The notes beneath the pieces were generated by a model. That model did not search any database. It saw only the letters and a program-made list of their open reading frames with translations, and was not told where the DNA came from. A DNA stretch of 64,000 nucleotides from Lysobacterales bacterium (lineage in GTDB: Bacteria > Pseudomonadota > Gammaproteobacteria > Xanthomonadales > Wenzhouxiangellaceae). Numbering within the stretch: the first letter of the stretch is position 1; each line of letters opens with the position of its first letter. The stretch is taken from contig PBLG01000022.1 in assembly GCA_002722315.1 (NCBI GenBank), positions 1-64,000 on the forward strand, in the 5' to 3' direction. The translations under genes and the position numbers were made by a program. Shown here one piece after another: positions 1-8,342 of this stretch.

Positions 1-63
1 CGTGAGGCCATGACCCAATTCGCCATCATGTACGGCGATCGCTTTACCAGGGCTACAGATTGA
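1..63 (+). CDS. C-terminal end of an upstream gene, possibly DUF2252 family
   Basis: Only the last 20 codons are present, ending with TGA at 61-63; the start lies outside the window. The tail contains F-A-I-M-Y-G-D followed three residues later by Arg, which resembles the end of DUF2252 proteins (F-A-x-x-Y-A-D-Q-x-x-R). Twenty residues are too few to be sure, so the family is a guess. The reading frame is open from base 1, which supports a real gene end. Confidence 0.4.
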   Translation, partial: REAMTQFAIMYGDRFTRATD

Positions 64-688
64 CCACCGCCTCACACACAGAATTTCTGACAGGCCCGCT
101 CCCGGAGGCTTTCTGCTTCTCGTCGCGGCCTGTAGACCACTCCTACGAGACATTTCGCGAAGCGACGCCATGCCCGCCACCGGGCAAGAACACCGCCCGC
201 AAGCAGGCCACCGCCAGCCCTCACCACCCCAATTTGGAACCCACTTCAGCATCCCCCGACAGACCGTTACCCGCACAATCGAGGCGAGCCCGCTCCGATA
301 ACCATCGAAGCCGGAATCCATTCGTCACCCGCAAGCCGAGAGACCACTCCGCACGGGCAAGAAGATCTCGAAACAAAGCCCGATGCCACACACCTAACCC
401 CCGTCCGCTCCGACCCGCACCTTGAACAGCTGCCGCCTGTAAAGCGCATTTTTGGTTACTTTTTTTGCAACCGAAAAAAGTAACTCGCCCGCAAGCGCGC
501 AGCGCGGGGCGAAACGGCTTTTGAAGTTGAAGTTGAATTAAGGAAAAAGCCGCCCACACCCGGGCACGGTGCACTAATCACGTTGCGAAACGGCTTTAGC
601 AAGTCGATGTCGCAAAATCGAGGTCAAAGCCATCGGCATGCGATGCCACCGCCAACCCCTTTCCCATTACCATTGCCTGATGCGTGAA
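64..688. other. Gene-poor stretch with a hairpin repeat
   Basis: About 620 bases without a convincing gene. Open frames here (for example 60-425 on the plus strand) have Pro/Arg/Ser-rich compositions with no domain and no ribosome binding site, and look like chance frames. The stretch contains the hairpin at 455-484, followed by a GC-rich segment with short palindromes. The promoter of the lipoprotein gene at 689 must lie here, but no clear -10/-35 pair was found. Confidence 0.6.
455..484. repeat. T/A-rich hairpin repeat (GTTACTTTTTT stem)
   Basis: An 11-bp perfect stem (GTTACTTTTTT at 455-465, AAAAAAGTAAC at 474-484) closes an 8-base loop. The sequence continues into a conserved-looking ACTCGCCCGC segment. 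From memory, very similar hairpins recur between genes in Xanthomonadales-type genomes, so this is probably one copy of a dispersed repeat. It could also end transcription of the upstream gene on either strand, since each strand has a T run. Confidence 0.55.
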
Positions 689-1201
689 ATGAAACGAATC
701 GTATCCAATACAGCCGTCGTCGCAGTCGTGCTGATGCTCGCCGCCTGCGCCGCGCCGCGCCCGCCGATGCCCGGGCCCGGCGAGGACCGTGTCGTCGAAG
801 AGCGGGTGCGCGCGCCGTCGGCGGGCTCCGGCGAGGAACTGCAGGTGTTCGGCGTACGCAACGCGGCCGTGGTCGCGCTGGGCCGGGAGGCCGCACAGGT
901 CGAACAGGCCGGCGATCTCGAGCGCGCCGAGATGCTGCTCGAGCGGGCGCTCAGGATCGACGGCCGCGATCCGGCCATACTCCAGCAGATGGCCGAACTG
1001 CAGCTGGCGCGGGGCCGGCTCGACCAGGCCGCCAGCTACGCGCAAAGGTCGTTCGAGCTCGGCCCGCAGGTCGGCGAGATCTGCCAGCGCAGCCTCAGGA
1101 CGCTGATCGTGGTCCACGAGCGCGCCGCCGCCTGGGAAGAGGCGCGCAGGGCCCGCGACCGGCTGGCCGGTTGTCGCGTCGCCCCGCCCGAAAGGTTCTG
1201 A
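689..1201 (+). CDS. TPR-containing outer-membrane lipoprotein
   Basis: Probable lipoprotein of 170 residues. The start at 689 gives a classic signal: positive MKR, a hydrophobic run and the lipobox L-A-A-C with Cys at residue 20; in-frame ATGs at 638 and 680 would add a non-signal extension. After a Pro-rich linker, residues ~65-125 form helical repeats (E-R-A-E-M-L-L-E-R-A-L followed by Asp-rich turns and A-A-S-Y-A-Q-R-S) typical of tetratricopeptide units. Such proteins usually act as periplasmic scaffolds; no specific partner can be named. The gene overlaps the start of the YoaA-like helicase gene, suggesting co-transcription. Confidence 0.7.
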   Translation: MKRIVSNTAVVAVVLMLAACAAPRPPMPGPGEDRVVEERVRAPSAGSGEELQVFGVRNAAVVALGREAAQVEQAGDLERAEMLLERALRIDGRDPAILQQMAELQLARGRLDQAASYAQRSFELGPQVGEICQRSLRTLIVVHERAAAWEEARRARDRLAGCRVAPPERF

Positions 1202-3117
1202 GCACCGGCGTCTTGGACAGCCTGGCGAGTCAATTCGAATCCGACAGTCGGCTGGCCGATCTGCTGGACGATTTCCAGCCGCGGCCCGGCCAGCTCAAGC
1301 TCGCCAACCGGATCGCCGAGTGCCTGGCGAGCGGAACCGACCTGGTCGCAGAGGCCGCGACCGGTACCGGAAAGACGCTGGCCTACCTGCTGCCGGCGCT
1401 GGCCGGTACGAACAAGGTGATCATTTCCACCGGCACGCTCAACCTGCAGGACCAGTTGTTCCAGCGCGACCTGCCGCTGGCGCTCAAGGCGGTCGGGGTC
1501 GAGAAATCCGTTGCCCTGCTCAAGGGGCGGGCCAACTACCTGTGCCCCCAGCGCATGGACAAGGCCGAGGACGGGCCGGGCCCGCTGGACGACGAGACCG
1601 GACAGCATCTCGAGGCCGTCAGGCGCTGGGCGCGGCACACCACGACCGGCGAAATCCGCGAGCTGGCCGAGATTCCCGAACGTGCGCGTATCTGGCCGCT
1701 GGTGACCTCGACCGTCGACAACTGCCTGGGCTCCGATTGCCCCCGCATCAACGACTGCCCGGTGCTCAAGGCGCGCCGGCGCGCCCAGGACGCCGACGTG
1801 GTGGTGGTCAATCATCATCTCCTGTTCGCCGACCTGGCGCTCAAGCAGACCGGCTTCGGCGAGGTGTTGCCCGGGGCCGATGCGATCATTGTCGATGAAG
1901 CCCACCAGATCCCCGACGTGGCGACGCGGTTCTTCTCGCGCAGCGTCAGTGCCTGGCAGGTGGCCGAGCTTGCCCGCGACACGCTGGCCGCGACCGCCGA
2001 GGCCAGCGGCAGCCTGCAGCTTTTGCGCGAGCCGGTCGAGAACGTCAAGGAGCGCCTGGCTCAGCTCGGAAGCCGCGCCCACAACCTGCCCGAACGCGGC
2101 GACTGGCGCCGGCTGGCCCCGGTCACCGCCGAGCTCGAGGCGCTGGCCGAAGCGCTGGGCGGGCTGGCCGAGGCAACCGACGCGCTCCAGTCGCAGACGC
2201 GCGAGATGGCCGCCTGCCACGACCGCGCCGTGGCGCTGTCCGACACGCTGGCCACGCTGCTGGCCGGCGAAAGCGACCAGGGCGTGCGCTGGTTCACCTG
2301 CCGGCGCGGACGGCTGTCGCTGACGCTGACCCCGCTTGATATCGCGGAACCGTTTTCGAAATTGCGTGCCGAGTTGCCCTCGACCTGGATCATGACCTCG
2401 GCGACGCTGGCGGTGAACGGCAACTTCGATCACTTCACGAAGCGGCTCGGGCTGAAGTCGCCGGCGACCGAGCTGATTCCCAGCCCGTTCGACTACGTCA
2501 GGCAGACGCGCATGTGGCTGCCGGCCGGACTGCCGGAGCCCAGCGACCCGCTGCACACCGAGAAACTGCTGGAGGCGGTCCGGCCGCTGCTCCAGGCCAG
2601 CCGCGGCCAGGCGTTCCTGCTGTTTACGTCCCATAGAGCATTGAACCGGGCCGCCGGCTGGCTGCGCGCCAATACCGACTTTCGCCTGCTGATCCAGGAA
2701 GATGCGCCGCGCGACGTGCTCCTGGAGGAATTCCGCGCCCGGCCCGGCAGCCTGCTTTTGGGTGCGGCCAGCTTCTGGGAGGGCGTGGACGTGCGCGGCG
2801 AGGCGCTCTCGGTGGTCGTGATCGACAAGCTGCCGTTTTCTTCGCCCGACGACCCGGTGCTGTCGGCGACCATCCGCGCCACCCGCGAGCGCGGCGGCAA
2901 TCCATTTGCCGACCTGCAGATCCCGGCCGCGGTGCTGGCGCTGAAGCAGGGCGCGGGCCGGCTGATCCGGCACGCCGGCGACAGGGGCGTGCTGGTGCTC
3001 GGCGATCCGCGCCTGACCTCCAAGGGCTACGGCCGTATCTTCGTCAACAGCCTGCCGCCGATGCCGCGCTGCGGCGGGGTGGACGAGGCGGCGGCCTTCA
3101 TCCGGGGCGTGGAATGA
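1171..3117 (+). CDS. yoaA: DinG/YoaA-family Fe-S ATP-dependent DNA helicase
   Basis: XPD-like superfamily 2 5'-3' DNA helicase of 648 residues, of the DinG/YoaA group involved in repair and damage tolerance. Walker A is A-A-T-G-T-G-K-T (62-69) and the DEAH box is at 242-245. Four cysteines (C125, C185, C190, C196) lie in the spacing expected for a 4Fe-4S domain between motifs I and II. The C-terminal helicase half has the S-F-W-E-G-V-D-V motif and Q-G-A-G-R-L-I-R (motif VI). The start is uncertain: TTG at 1171 overlaps the lipoprotein gene, and an in-frame TTG at 1213 is equally possible. The order yoaA-tsaB matches E. coli, which supports YoaA over DinG. Confidence 0.9.
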   Translation: MSRRPARKVLSTGVLDSLASQFESDSRLADLLDDFQPRPGQLKLANRIAECLASGTDLVAEAATGTGKTLAYLLPALAGTNKVIISTGTLNLQDQLFQRDLPLALKAVGVEKSVALLKGRANYLCPQRMDKAEDGPGPLDDETGQHLEAVRRWARHTTTGEIRELAEIPERARIWPLVTSTVDNCLGSDCPRINDCPVLKARRRAQDADVVVVNHHLLFADLALKQTGFGEVLPGADAIIVDEAHQIPDVATRFFSRSVSAWQVAELARDTLAATAEASGSLQLLREPVENVKERLAQLGSRAHNLPERGDWRRLAPVTAELEALAEALGGLAEATDALQSQTREMAACHDRAVALSDTLATLLAGESDQGVRWFTCRRGRLSLTLTPLDIAEPFSKLRAELPSTWIMTSATLAVNGNFDHFTKRLGLKSPATELIPSPFDYVRQTRMWLPAGLPEPSDPLHTEKLLEAVRPLLQASRGQAFLLFTSHRALNRAAGWLRANTDFRLLIQEDAPRDVLLEEFRARPGSLLLGAASFWEGVDVRGEALSVVVIDKLPFSSPDDPVLSATIRATRERGGNPFADLQIPAAVLALKQGAGRLIRHAGDRGVLVLGDPRLTSKGYGRIFVNSLPPMPRCGGVDEAAAFIRGVE

Positions 3118-3770
3118 GGGTGCTGGCCATCGAAACGGCGACCGAGGCCTGTTCGGTAGCGCTTGTGGATGAAGACCAGCGGCTGCAGCGGCAGGAAATC
3201 GGCGCCCGCATCCACGCTGCCGCGCTGCTGCCGTGGATCGCCGAACTGCTGGCCGAGGCCGGATTGACCTACGCCGACGTCGACGGCATCGCCGTGGACC
3301 GTGGGCCGGGCGGGTTCACCAGCATCAGGCTCGGTCTCGGCGTGGCCCAGGGCATCGGACTGGCCCACGATCTGCCGGCTTTTCCCGTCTCCAGCCTGGC
3401 CGCGCTTGCCCATGCGGCCCGGCCCGACGGATACTCGGGACGGTTTCTGGCCGCGCTGGATGCCCGCATGGGCGAGGTCTACGCCGGCTGGTTTACGTTC
3501 GAGGATGAACGAATGCACGCGATCGGCGAGGAAATACTGTGCGCGCCGGGCGAACTGAAAGCGCTGGACGACCATCCGTTCATTGCCGCCGGCAATGCAT
3601 TTTCCAGCTACGGTCCCGAGCTTCGAGCCGCGCTCGGCCGCGGCCTGGATCGCGAATTGCCGGAGGCGTGGCCGACCGCGCTCGCGGTGGCCGACCTGGC
3701 GAAGACAACCCGGTCCGTCGCCGCCCACGAGCTCGAGCCGATCTACCTGCGCGACCGGGTCACCGGCTGA
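3114..3770 (+). CDS. tsaB: tRNA threonylcarbamoyladenosine biosynthesis protein TsaB
   Basis: TsaB (YeaZ), the ASKHA-fold partner of TsaD in the complex that makes t6A at position 37 of ANN-decoding tRNAs in the cytoplasm. The N-terminus M-R-V-L-A-I-E-T-A-T-E-A-C-S-V-A and the segment G-P-G-G-F-T-S-I-R-L-G-L are TsaB hallmarks. Its 218 residues are normal for the family. The ATG overlaps the helicase stop (ATGA), so the two genes are translationally coupled. The gene converges on the DUF3301 gene across the large inverted repeat at 3809-3915, which probably ends both transcripts. Confidence 0.93.
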   Translation: MRVLAIETATEACSVALVDEDQRLQRQEIGARIHAAALLPWIAELLAEAGLTYADVDGIAVDRGPGGFTSIRLGLGVAQGIGLAHDLPAFPVSSLAALAHAARPDGYSGRFLAALDARMGEVYAGWFTFEDERMHAIGEEILCAPGELKALDDHPFIAAGNAFSSYGPELRAALGRGLDRELPEAWPTALAVADLAKTTRSVAAHELEPIYLRDRVTG

Positions 3771-3808
3771 GACGACGTTTCAGCACTTGAAATCAAAAGC
3801 GAAAACAT

Positions 3809-3915
3809 CTCTCGCGAAGGCGCCAAGACGCAAAGGATAGGCGAAAAGCTGAAGACTGTTTTCTCGCAGACCTTTTGACTTGTCTTTCCTTCGCGTCTTG
3901 GCGCCTTCGCGAGAG
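3809..3915. repeat. Long inverted repeat between convergent genes
   Basis: Two 29-base arms (3809-3837 and 3887-3915) are reverse complements with one mismatch; the core is CGCGAAGGCGCCAAGACGC. The spacer of about 50 bases contains smaller complementary pieces. The element sits between the convergent tsaB and DUF3301 genes, so it can form a strong RNA hairpin in both transcripts. From memory, the GCGTCTTGGCGCCTTCGCG core recurs in intergenic regions of unrelated bacteria, so it looks like a dispersed repeat rather than a locus-specific terminator. Confidence 0.75.
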
Positions 3916-3940
3916 CTGGTTTTGCCTTTTCGCTCGGATT

Positions 3941-4279
3941 TCACGTCAGTTCCTCGACAACCTTGCCGTCCGGGCCGTCGGCCCAGATTCGGAGCGGTCG
4001 GCCGCCGCGCATCAGTACGCCGCCGGGCATGCGGCTGGAACCGTCGGGACAGAAATCGAAGCGGTAGCGGCGGACCAGTTCGAGGCCGTAGCCGCCGCGC
4101 CGGGCGTAGGTGGACTGGATGCTGACCGTCTGGTCCAGCAGTTGCCAGCGCTGGCGATGGCAGAAGTTGCGCGCGACTTGGCGCGCCCGGTCCAGCGCCT
4201 GGGTGGAGGCGTGCCACCACAGCCCGACTGCGCCGAGCAGCAACAGCGCCGGTATCACCGAAGATGCGGGGTCGTTCAT
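3941..4279 (-). CDS. DUF3301 single-pass membrane protein
   Basis: Small protein of 112 residues with one hydrophobic segment at residues ~8-25, followed by an Arg-rich cytoplasmic-type region and a beta-rich C-terminus (Y-G-L-E-L-V-R-R-Y-R-F-D-F). The pattern Q-A-L-D-R-A-R-Q-V-A-x-x-F-C followed by W-Q-L-L-D-Q-T-V matches the DUF3301 family of gammaproteobacteria, whose function is unknown. Its ATG overlaps the stop of the Smr gene by the ATGA arrangement, so the two form an operon. The gene lies in the same frame as a longer open frame, but the family start is clearly at 4279. Confidence 0.8.
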   Translation of the reverse strand: MNDPASSVIPALLLLGAVGLWWHASTQALDRARQVARNFCHRQRWQLLDQTVSIQSTYARRGGYGLELVRRYRFDFCPDGSSRMPGGVLMRGGRPLRIWADGPDGKVVEELT

Positions 4280-4812
4280 CGCAGCAGCACGTAGACCGCG
4301 CCGGTCCCGCCGTCGGTCGGCGGCGCGGAGCCGAAGGCCAGCACGCTGGGATGGCGGCTGAGCACGCGGGCCGTGACGGTCTTGATTCGCGGCCCGGCGG
4401 GTCCGGATCGCAGGCCCTTGCCGTGGATGATCTTGACGCAGCGCTTTCCGGTTGCCAGGGCTTCGTCGAGAAAGATCCGGATGGAGCGGGTTGCCGCGTC
4501 GGTGTTCATCTGGTGCAGGTCGATCTCGTCCTGCACGCTCCAGTAGCCGCGCCTCAGGCGCGTGAGCACGCGCTTCTGCAGGCCGGGCCTGAGCCACAGC
4601 AGCTCCTCGCCGGTTTCCAGCTCGTGGTCGAACGGGCCGGCCTCGGCGAGTTCGTCGACCACGCTGCGCTCGTCGGCTTCGCGCATTCTCGGGGTCGCGC
4701 GAACGCGCCGGCGCTCGGCTTCGGCGCGGGTCGAGCGGATGCGGCGCACCGGGCCGACGCTTTCGCGAAACAGCGCGAGTTCGTCGTCGATCTTGTTGTC
4801 GTCGTCGCTCAT
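4276..4812 (-). CDS. Smr-domain nuclease-like protein (SmrA/SmrB type)
   Basis: Cytoplasmic protein of 178 residues with a C-terminal Smr domain. D-L-H (98-100) and H-G-K-G (130-133) are the two signature motifs; G-G-T-G-A-V-Y-V-L-L near the end completes the fold. Smr domains of this size have nuclease or RNA-cleaving roles; SmrB cleaves mRNA between collided ribosomes. The N-terminal half is charged and probably helical, as in E. coli SmrA and SmrB. Sequence alone does not separate these two, so no symbol is given. It is the first gene of a two-gene operon with DUF3301 and is divergent from surE. Confidence 0.85.
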   Translation of the reverse strand: MSDDDNKIDDELALFRESVGPVRRIRSTRAEAERRRVRATPRMREADERSVVDELAEAGPFDHELETGEELLWLRPGLQKRVLTRLRRGYWSVQDEIDLHQMNTDAATRSIRIFLDEALATGKRCVKIIHGKGLRSGPAGPRIKTVTARVLSRHPSVLAFGSAPPTDGGTGAVYVLLR

Positions 4813-4923
4813 GCTGCGCCTCCGGTGCGACCATCTCGGGATCGGGTCGCGTAAATTTCCACTTTAGGCATTATAGTTACCGCTTGCAAAATGATCGTCT
4901 CGAAGCCAGACGAAAAGGGCACG

Positions 4924-5706
4924 ATGCACATCCTCATCAGTAACGACGACGGCCTCGACGCCACCGGCATCCGCCATCTCGCCGAACAGATCGGCGAGCA
5001 GGCCGACCGGGTCACCATCATCGCACCGGATCGTGACCGCTCCGGCGCCAGCAATTCGCTCACGCTGGACCGGCCGATCCGGGTGGAAAAGCGCCGCGAC
5101 GACGTCTTCAAGGTCTTCGGCACGCCCACCGACTGCGTTCATATCGGCATCACCGGCCTGCTCGGCGAAGAGCCCGACATGGTGATTTCTGGCGTCAATG
5201 CCGGCGCCAACATGGGCGATGACGTCCTGTATTCGGGGACGGTGGCGGCGGCCATGGAAGGCCGATTCCTGGGTTCCCCGGCGATGGCGGTGTCGCTGGC
5301 CTACGACTACGAGAAATCGCGTCCCACGCACTACGACACCGCGGCGCGGGCGGCCCGCATGCTCATGAATCGGCTTGTCGAAGAGCCGCTGCCGGCCGAT
5401 ACCATCCTCAACGTCAACGTGCCGGACCTGCCGTGGGACGAGATCAAGGGTTTCGAGACCACGCGGCTGGGCCACCGGCACCGGTCCGAGGACGTGATTC
5501 CGCTGGAGGACCCGCGCGGGCGCCAGTTCTACTGGATCGGCGCGCCGGGCGGCGAGGAGGACAACGGGCCGGGGACCGATTTCAACGCGATCAGGCGCGG
5601 CTACGTTTCGGTCACCCCGATTCACGTCGACCTGACCCGCTACCAGGCGCTGGATCCGGTCGGTCAGTGGGTGCAGAACATCCGTATCGACGAGGACGCG
5701 GCCTGA
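4924..5706 (+). CDS. surE: 5'/3'-nucleotidase SurE
   Basis: SurE hydrolyses nucleoside 5'- and 3'-monophosphates in stationary phase. The metal site is visible: N-D-D-G (D8, D9), S40 in D-R-S-G-A-S-N-S, and N92 in S-G-V-N-A-G-A-N. The start at 4924 is chosen because the family begins M-x-I-L-I-S-N-D-D-G; an upstream ATG at 4891 would add 11 atypical residues. The product is 260 residues. A TATAGT box at 4872-4877 may be its -10 element, without a good -35. It heads the surE-pcm-dedA-nlpD cluster, the standard stationary-phase operon upstream of rpoS in gammaproteobacteria, although rpoS is not present here. Confidence 0.95.
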   Translation: MHILISNDDGLDATGIRHLAEQIGEQADRVTIIAPDRDRSGASNSLTLDRPIRVEKRRDDVFKVFGTPTDCVHIGITGLLGEEPDMVISGVNAGANMGDDVLYSGTVAAAMEGRFLGSPAMAVSLAYDYEKSRPTHYDTAARAARMLMNRLVEEPLPADTILNVNVPDLPWDEIKGFETTRLGHRHRSEDVIPLEDPRGRQFYWIGAPGGEEDNGPGTDFNAIRRGYVSVTPIHVDLTRYQALDPVGQWVQNIRIDEDAA

Positions 5707-5707
5707 C

Positions 5708-6373
5708 ATGAACGCCGGAAAGCTTGCGCGCGGCATCGGCATGACCTCGGAACGCACCCGGCGTCGGCTGATCGAGAAACTGCGCGAGCAGGGCATCACC
5801 GACGAACGGGTGCTCGGCGCGATGACCGAAACGCCCCGTCACATGTTCGTAGACGAGGCGCTTTCGAGCCGCGCCTACGAGAACAGCGCGCTCCCCATAG
5901 GCCGCGGGCAGACGATCTCGCAGCCGCTGGTGGTGGCGATGATGACCCAGGCGGCGATGGCGGCCGACAAGCGCGAGAAGGCGCTGGAAATCGGTACCGG
6001 GTCCGGCTACCAGGCCGCGGTGCTGGCCAGGCTGTTCGACAAGGTGTTTTCCACCGAGCGTATCGGCGAACTGGCCCGGCTGGCGCGCCAGCGTTTGCAC
6101 GGGCTGAAGGTCCACAACGTTTACTCGCGTCACGCCGACGGGCTGGAAGGCTGGCCCGGCCAGGCGCCGTTCGACGCGATCGTGGTGACCGCCGGCGGGC
6201 GCATTCCCGAGGTGCTGTTCGAGCAGCTCGGCGAGGGCGGCGTGCTGGTGGCCCCGTCCAGCGAGTCGGGCGGCGGCCAGGAACTGATCCGCTTCACGCG
6301 ACGGGGCGACGAGTTCGAACGCGAGTCGCTGGGCGCCGTGAGTTTCGTCCCGTTGCTGCAGGGGCTGGACTAA
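5708..6373 (+). CDS. pcm: Protein-L-isoaspartate O-methyltransferase
   Basis: Pcm uses S-adenosylmethionine to methylate isoaspartyl residues so that damaged proteins can be repaired. The SAM-binding motif E-I-G-T-G-S-G-Y-Q-A is near residues 95-104, and the family block I-G-R-G-Q-T-I-S-Q-P precedes it. Its 221 residues are normal. It starts two bases after the surE stop, and the pairing of surE and pcm is strongly conserved. The ATG at 5708 leaves a ~12-residue N-terminal extension before the family core (M-T-S-E-R-T-R-R), so a start at the internal ATG near 5741 is possible. Confidence 0.93.
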   Translation: MNAGKLARGIGMTSERTRRRLIEKLREQGITDERVLGAMTETPRHMFVDEALSSRAYENSALPIGRGQTISQPLVVAMMTQAAMAADKREKALEIGTGSGYQAAVLARLFDKVFSTERIGELARLARQRLHGLKVHNVYSRHADGLEGWPGQAPFDAIVVTAGGRIPEVLFEQLGEGGVLVAPSSESGGGQELIRFTRRGDEFERESLGAVSFVPLLQGLD

Positions 6374-6433
6374 TGGTCCCCGGTGGAGCGCCCGGGCCGA
6401 GCAGCGCCTTGCCGACCCCACCACGGACCTGAC

Positions 6434-7009
6434 ATGTTCCAGGGCCTTTACGATCGTGTTCTGGTCTGGTCCCGGCATCGACACGCGTCGCGCTACCTGG
6501 CCGGGCTGAGCTTCGCCGAAGCCACTTTCTTCCCGATTCCGCCCGACGTGATGCTGGCGCCCATGGTGCTGGCCGATCGCCGGCGGGCCTGGTCGCTTGC
6601 GCTCCTGACCACGCTGGCCTCGGTGGTCGGCGGCGTGGTCGGGTACCTGATCGGCTGGCTGGGGCTCGAACTGATTCTCCCGCTGCTCGAGCGGGTGGGT
6701 TACGTACACCACTACCAGAGCGCGGTCGAGGCTTTTCGCGACTACGGCATCTGGTTCGTGATCGTGGCCGGATTCACGCCCATCCCGTTCAAGATCATCA
6801 CGATCGCCGGCGGCGCCTTGCTGATGCCGCTGCCGGGCTTCATACTGGGCAGCGTCATAGGCCGCGGCGCCCGGTTCTTCCTGGTGGCCGCCCTTGTCTG
6901 GGCCGGCGGCGAGAGCATGGCCGGCCGGTTGCGCAACTGGGTCGATGCGATCGGCTGGACCGTGATCGCGCTGATCGCCCTGGGCGGACTGATCTACGTG
7001 TACCGATGA
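6434..7009 (+). CDS. DedA/YqaA-family membrane protein
   Basis: Integral inner-membrane protein of 191 residues from the VTT/SNARE-associated (DedA) superfamily, YqaA branch. The motif F-P-I-P-P-D-V-M-L-A-P near residues 35-45 and the block G-F-T-P-I-P-F-K at ~115-122 correspond to re-entrant loop signatures; four or five hydrophobic segments are visible. Family members are implicated in membrane lipid flipping. The start at 6434 places M-F-Q-G-L-Y-D first; an ATG-proximal frame opening at 6383 is less likely. The gene lies between pcm and nlpD and overlaps nlpD by four bases, an arrangement seen in many gammaproteobacteria. Confidence 0.85.
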   Translation: MFQGLYDRVLVWSRHRHASRYLAGLSFAEATFFPIPPDVMLAPMVLADRRRAWSLALLTTLASVVGGVVGYLIGWLGLELILPLLERVGYVHHYQSAVEAFRDYGIWFVIVAGFTPIPFKIITIAGGALLMPLPGFILGSVIGRGARFFLVAALVWAGGESMAGRLRNWVDAIGWTVIALIALGGLIYVYR

Positions 7010-7953
7010 CTCGAACGGGATGCAATGCAGGAATGACCCGAACCTGCCGCGCGGCGGCCGCGACGCTGGTATTGGTGGTGCTGGCAGGCTGCGGTGCGCC
7101 GGGTCCGCTGATGCCCGATCAGCGAGCATCGAGTACCGCCGAATCGCGCACGCCGCCGGCGCCCGAGGCTTACAAGGTGCGCAGCGGAGACACGCTTTAT
7201 TCGATCGCCTTCGGCTACGGGCTGGACTGGCGCCGCGTGGCGCGCTGGAACGACATCTCGGCGCCGTACACGATCCATGTCGGCGACTGGCTTCGGCTGC
7301 AGGCGCCGCCGGACATGCGCCCGGCCGTGGTGGCGGCCGAAACCCCCGAGACCGCGCCGGCGCCCGCGGCAAAGCGCGCAACTCGCGATACTTCAGATGC
7401 AGGTGGAAGCGGGTCGCGGGCCGCGCCGGCGACCCGAACCCCTGGGCCCGGGGCGGCCGGGCCCGCCGCGACGCCGGTCCAGCCCGAGCCGCGGCCACAG
7501 CCGGCGGTCGTCCGGCGGCCCGCGGTGTCCGACGACAATGCCGAGGCGGCGCCGGTGCCCGCAGCGGCCACCCGCAACGTCGCCGGGGTGGCCTGGCGCT
7601 GGCCCACCGAGGGTGGCATCGCGCGCGGCTTCAACACCGGTGCGTCGCGCAAGGGCATCCTGATCTCGGGCGAGGGCGGCCAGTCGATTCGCGCGGCCGC
7701 CGACGGCGAAGTCGTCTACAGCGGCAACGGGCTGATCGGCTACGGCGAGTTGATCATCATCAAGCACTCCGACCGGATGCTGTCGGCATACGCCCACAAT
7801 CGCGAGCGGCTGGTCGGGGAGGGACAGAAGGTCCGGTCGGGGCAGCTCATCGCGCGCATGGGCAGCGACGAGCGCGAACGCTTCGTGCTGCATTTCGAGA
7901 TCAGACGGGACGGCAAGCCCGACGATCCGGTCAACTACCTGCCGCCGCGCTGA
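7006..7953 (+). CDS. nlpD: NlpD-type LysM/LytM lipoprotein, amidase activator
   Basis: Outer-membrane lipoprotein (315 residues) of the NlpD family, which activates the cell-division amidase AmiC. It has a signal peptide with lipobox L-A-G-C, a LysM domain (Y-K-V-R-S-G-D-T-L-Y-S-I, ~residues 57-100), a Pro/Ala-rich linker and a C-terminal LytM/M23 domain. In the LytM domain the usual H-x-x-x-D zinc ligands are replaced (R-K-G-I-L-I-S), so it is probably a non-catalytic activator like E. coli NlpD. An internal ATG at 7033 is an alternative start. The 3' end overlaps the convergent Mth938-like gene by 19 bases. Confidence 0.9.
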   Translation: MTRTGCNAGMTRTCRAAAATLVLVVLAGCGAPGPLMPDQRASSTAESRTPPAPEAYKVRSGDTLYSIAFGYGLDWRRVARWNDISAPYTIHVGDWLRLQAPPDMRPAVVAAETPETAPAPAAKRATRDTSDAGGSGSRAAPATRTPGPGAAGPAATPVQPEPRPQPAVVRRPAVSDDNAEAAPVPAAATRNVAGVAWRWPTEGGIARGFNTGASRKGILISGEGGQSIRAAADGEVVYSGNGLIGYGELIIIKHSDRMLSAYAHNRERLVGEGQKVRSGQLIARMGSDERERFVLHFEIRRDGKPDDPVNYLPPR

Positions 7954-8324
7954 GGCTCCCAGATCAGCGCGGCCACGACGCGCCGCTCCTCGCTGGCCAG
8001 CACGTTGAACGTGCGTGCGGCCGCGCCCAGCGTCATCACTTCCAGGCCGACGTTGTTGCGCAGCATTTCGACCTGGATCTCGCGCGCCGGAAAGCGCTGG
8101 GTGCGCCCGGTGGCCAGCAGAACCACATCGGGCGACCATTCCAGGATCGGCTCCAGATGATGGGTCTCGAGCGCGTCGACACTCGCGACCGGCCAGTCGC
8201 GCACGCCCTCGAACGGTGACAGGATCAGGCTGCGGCTGTAGCGGTCTTCGACGACCTGGATCGCATCCGGGCCCAGGGAGTGGATGTAGTACTGTTCTTC
8301 CGGACGATTTTCGGTGAGCTGCAT
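7935..8324 (-). CDS. Mth938/NDUFAF3-like domain protein
   Basis: Soluble protein of 129 residues matching the Mth938-like (DUF498/NDUFAF3) fold. Visible features are Y-x-I-H-S-L-G-P-D near the N-terminus, the block L-E-W-S-P-D-V-V-L-L-A-T-G-R-T-Q-R-F-P, and V-M-T-L-G-A-A-A-R-T-F-N-V-L-A-S-E-E-R-R-V near the end. The mitochondrial homologue helps complex I assembly; the bacterial function is not established. It overlaps the nlpD end on the other strand and lies downstream of yhbY in the same direction (18-base gap), probably in one transcript. Confidence 0.8.
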   Translation of the reverse strand: MQLTENRPEEQYYIHSLGPDAIQVVEDRYSRSLILSPFEGVRDWPVASVDALETHHLEPILEWSPDVVLLATGRTQRFPAREIQVEMLRNNVGLEVMTLGAAARTFNVLASEERRVVAALIWEPQRGGR

Positions 8325-8342
8325 TTCCGGACCTCCGACGCC

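Noticed and set aside
60-425. Plus-strand open frame in the first gap
   Set aside because: Pro/Arg/Ser-rich, no ribosome binding site, no family resemblance.
1036-2973. Long minus-strand open frame opposite the helicase gene
   Set aside because: Arg/Gly/Gln-rich shadow of the high-GC yoaA gene, with no domain or ribosome binding site; the sense frame carries all helicase motifs.
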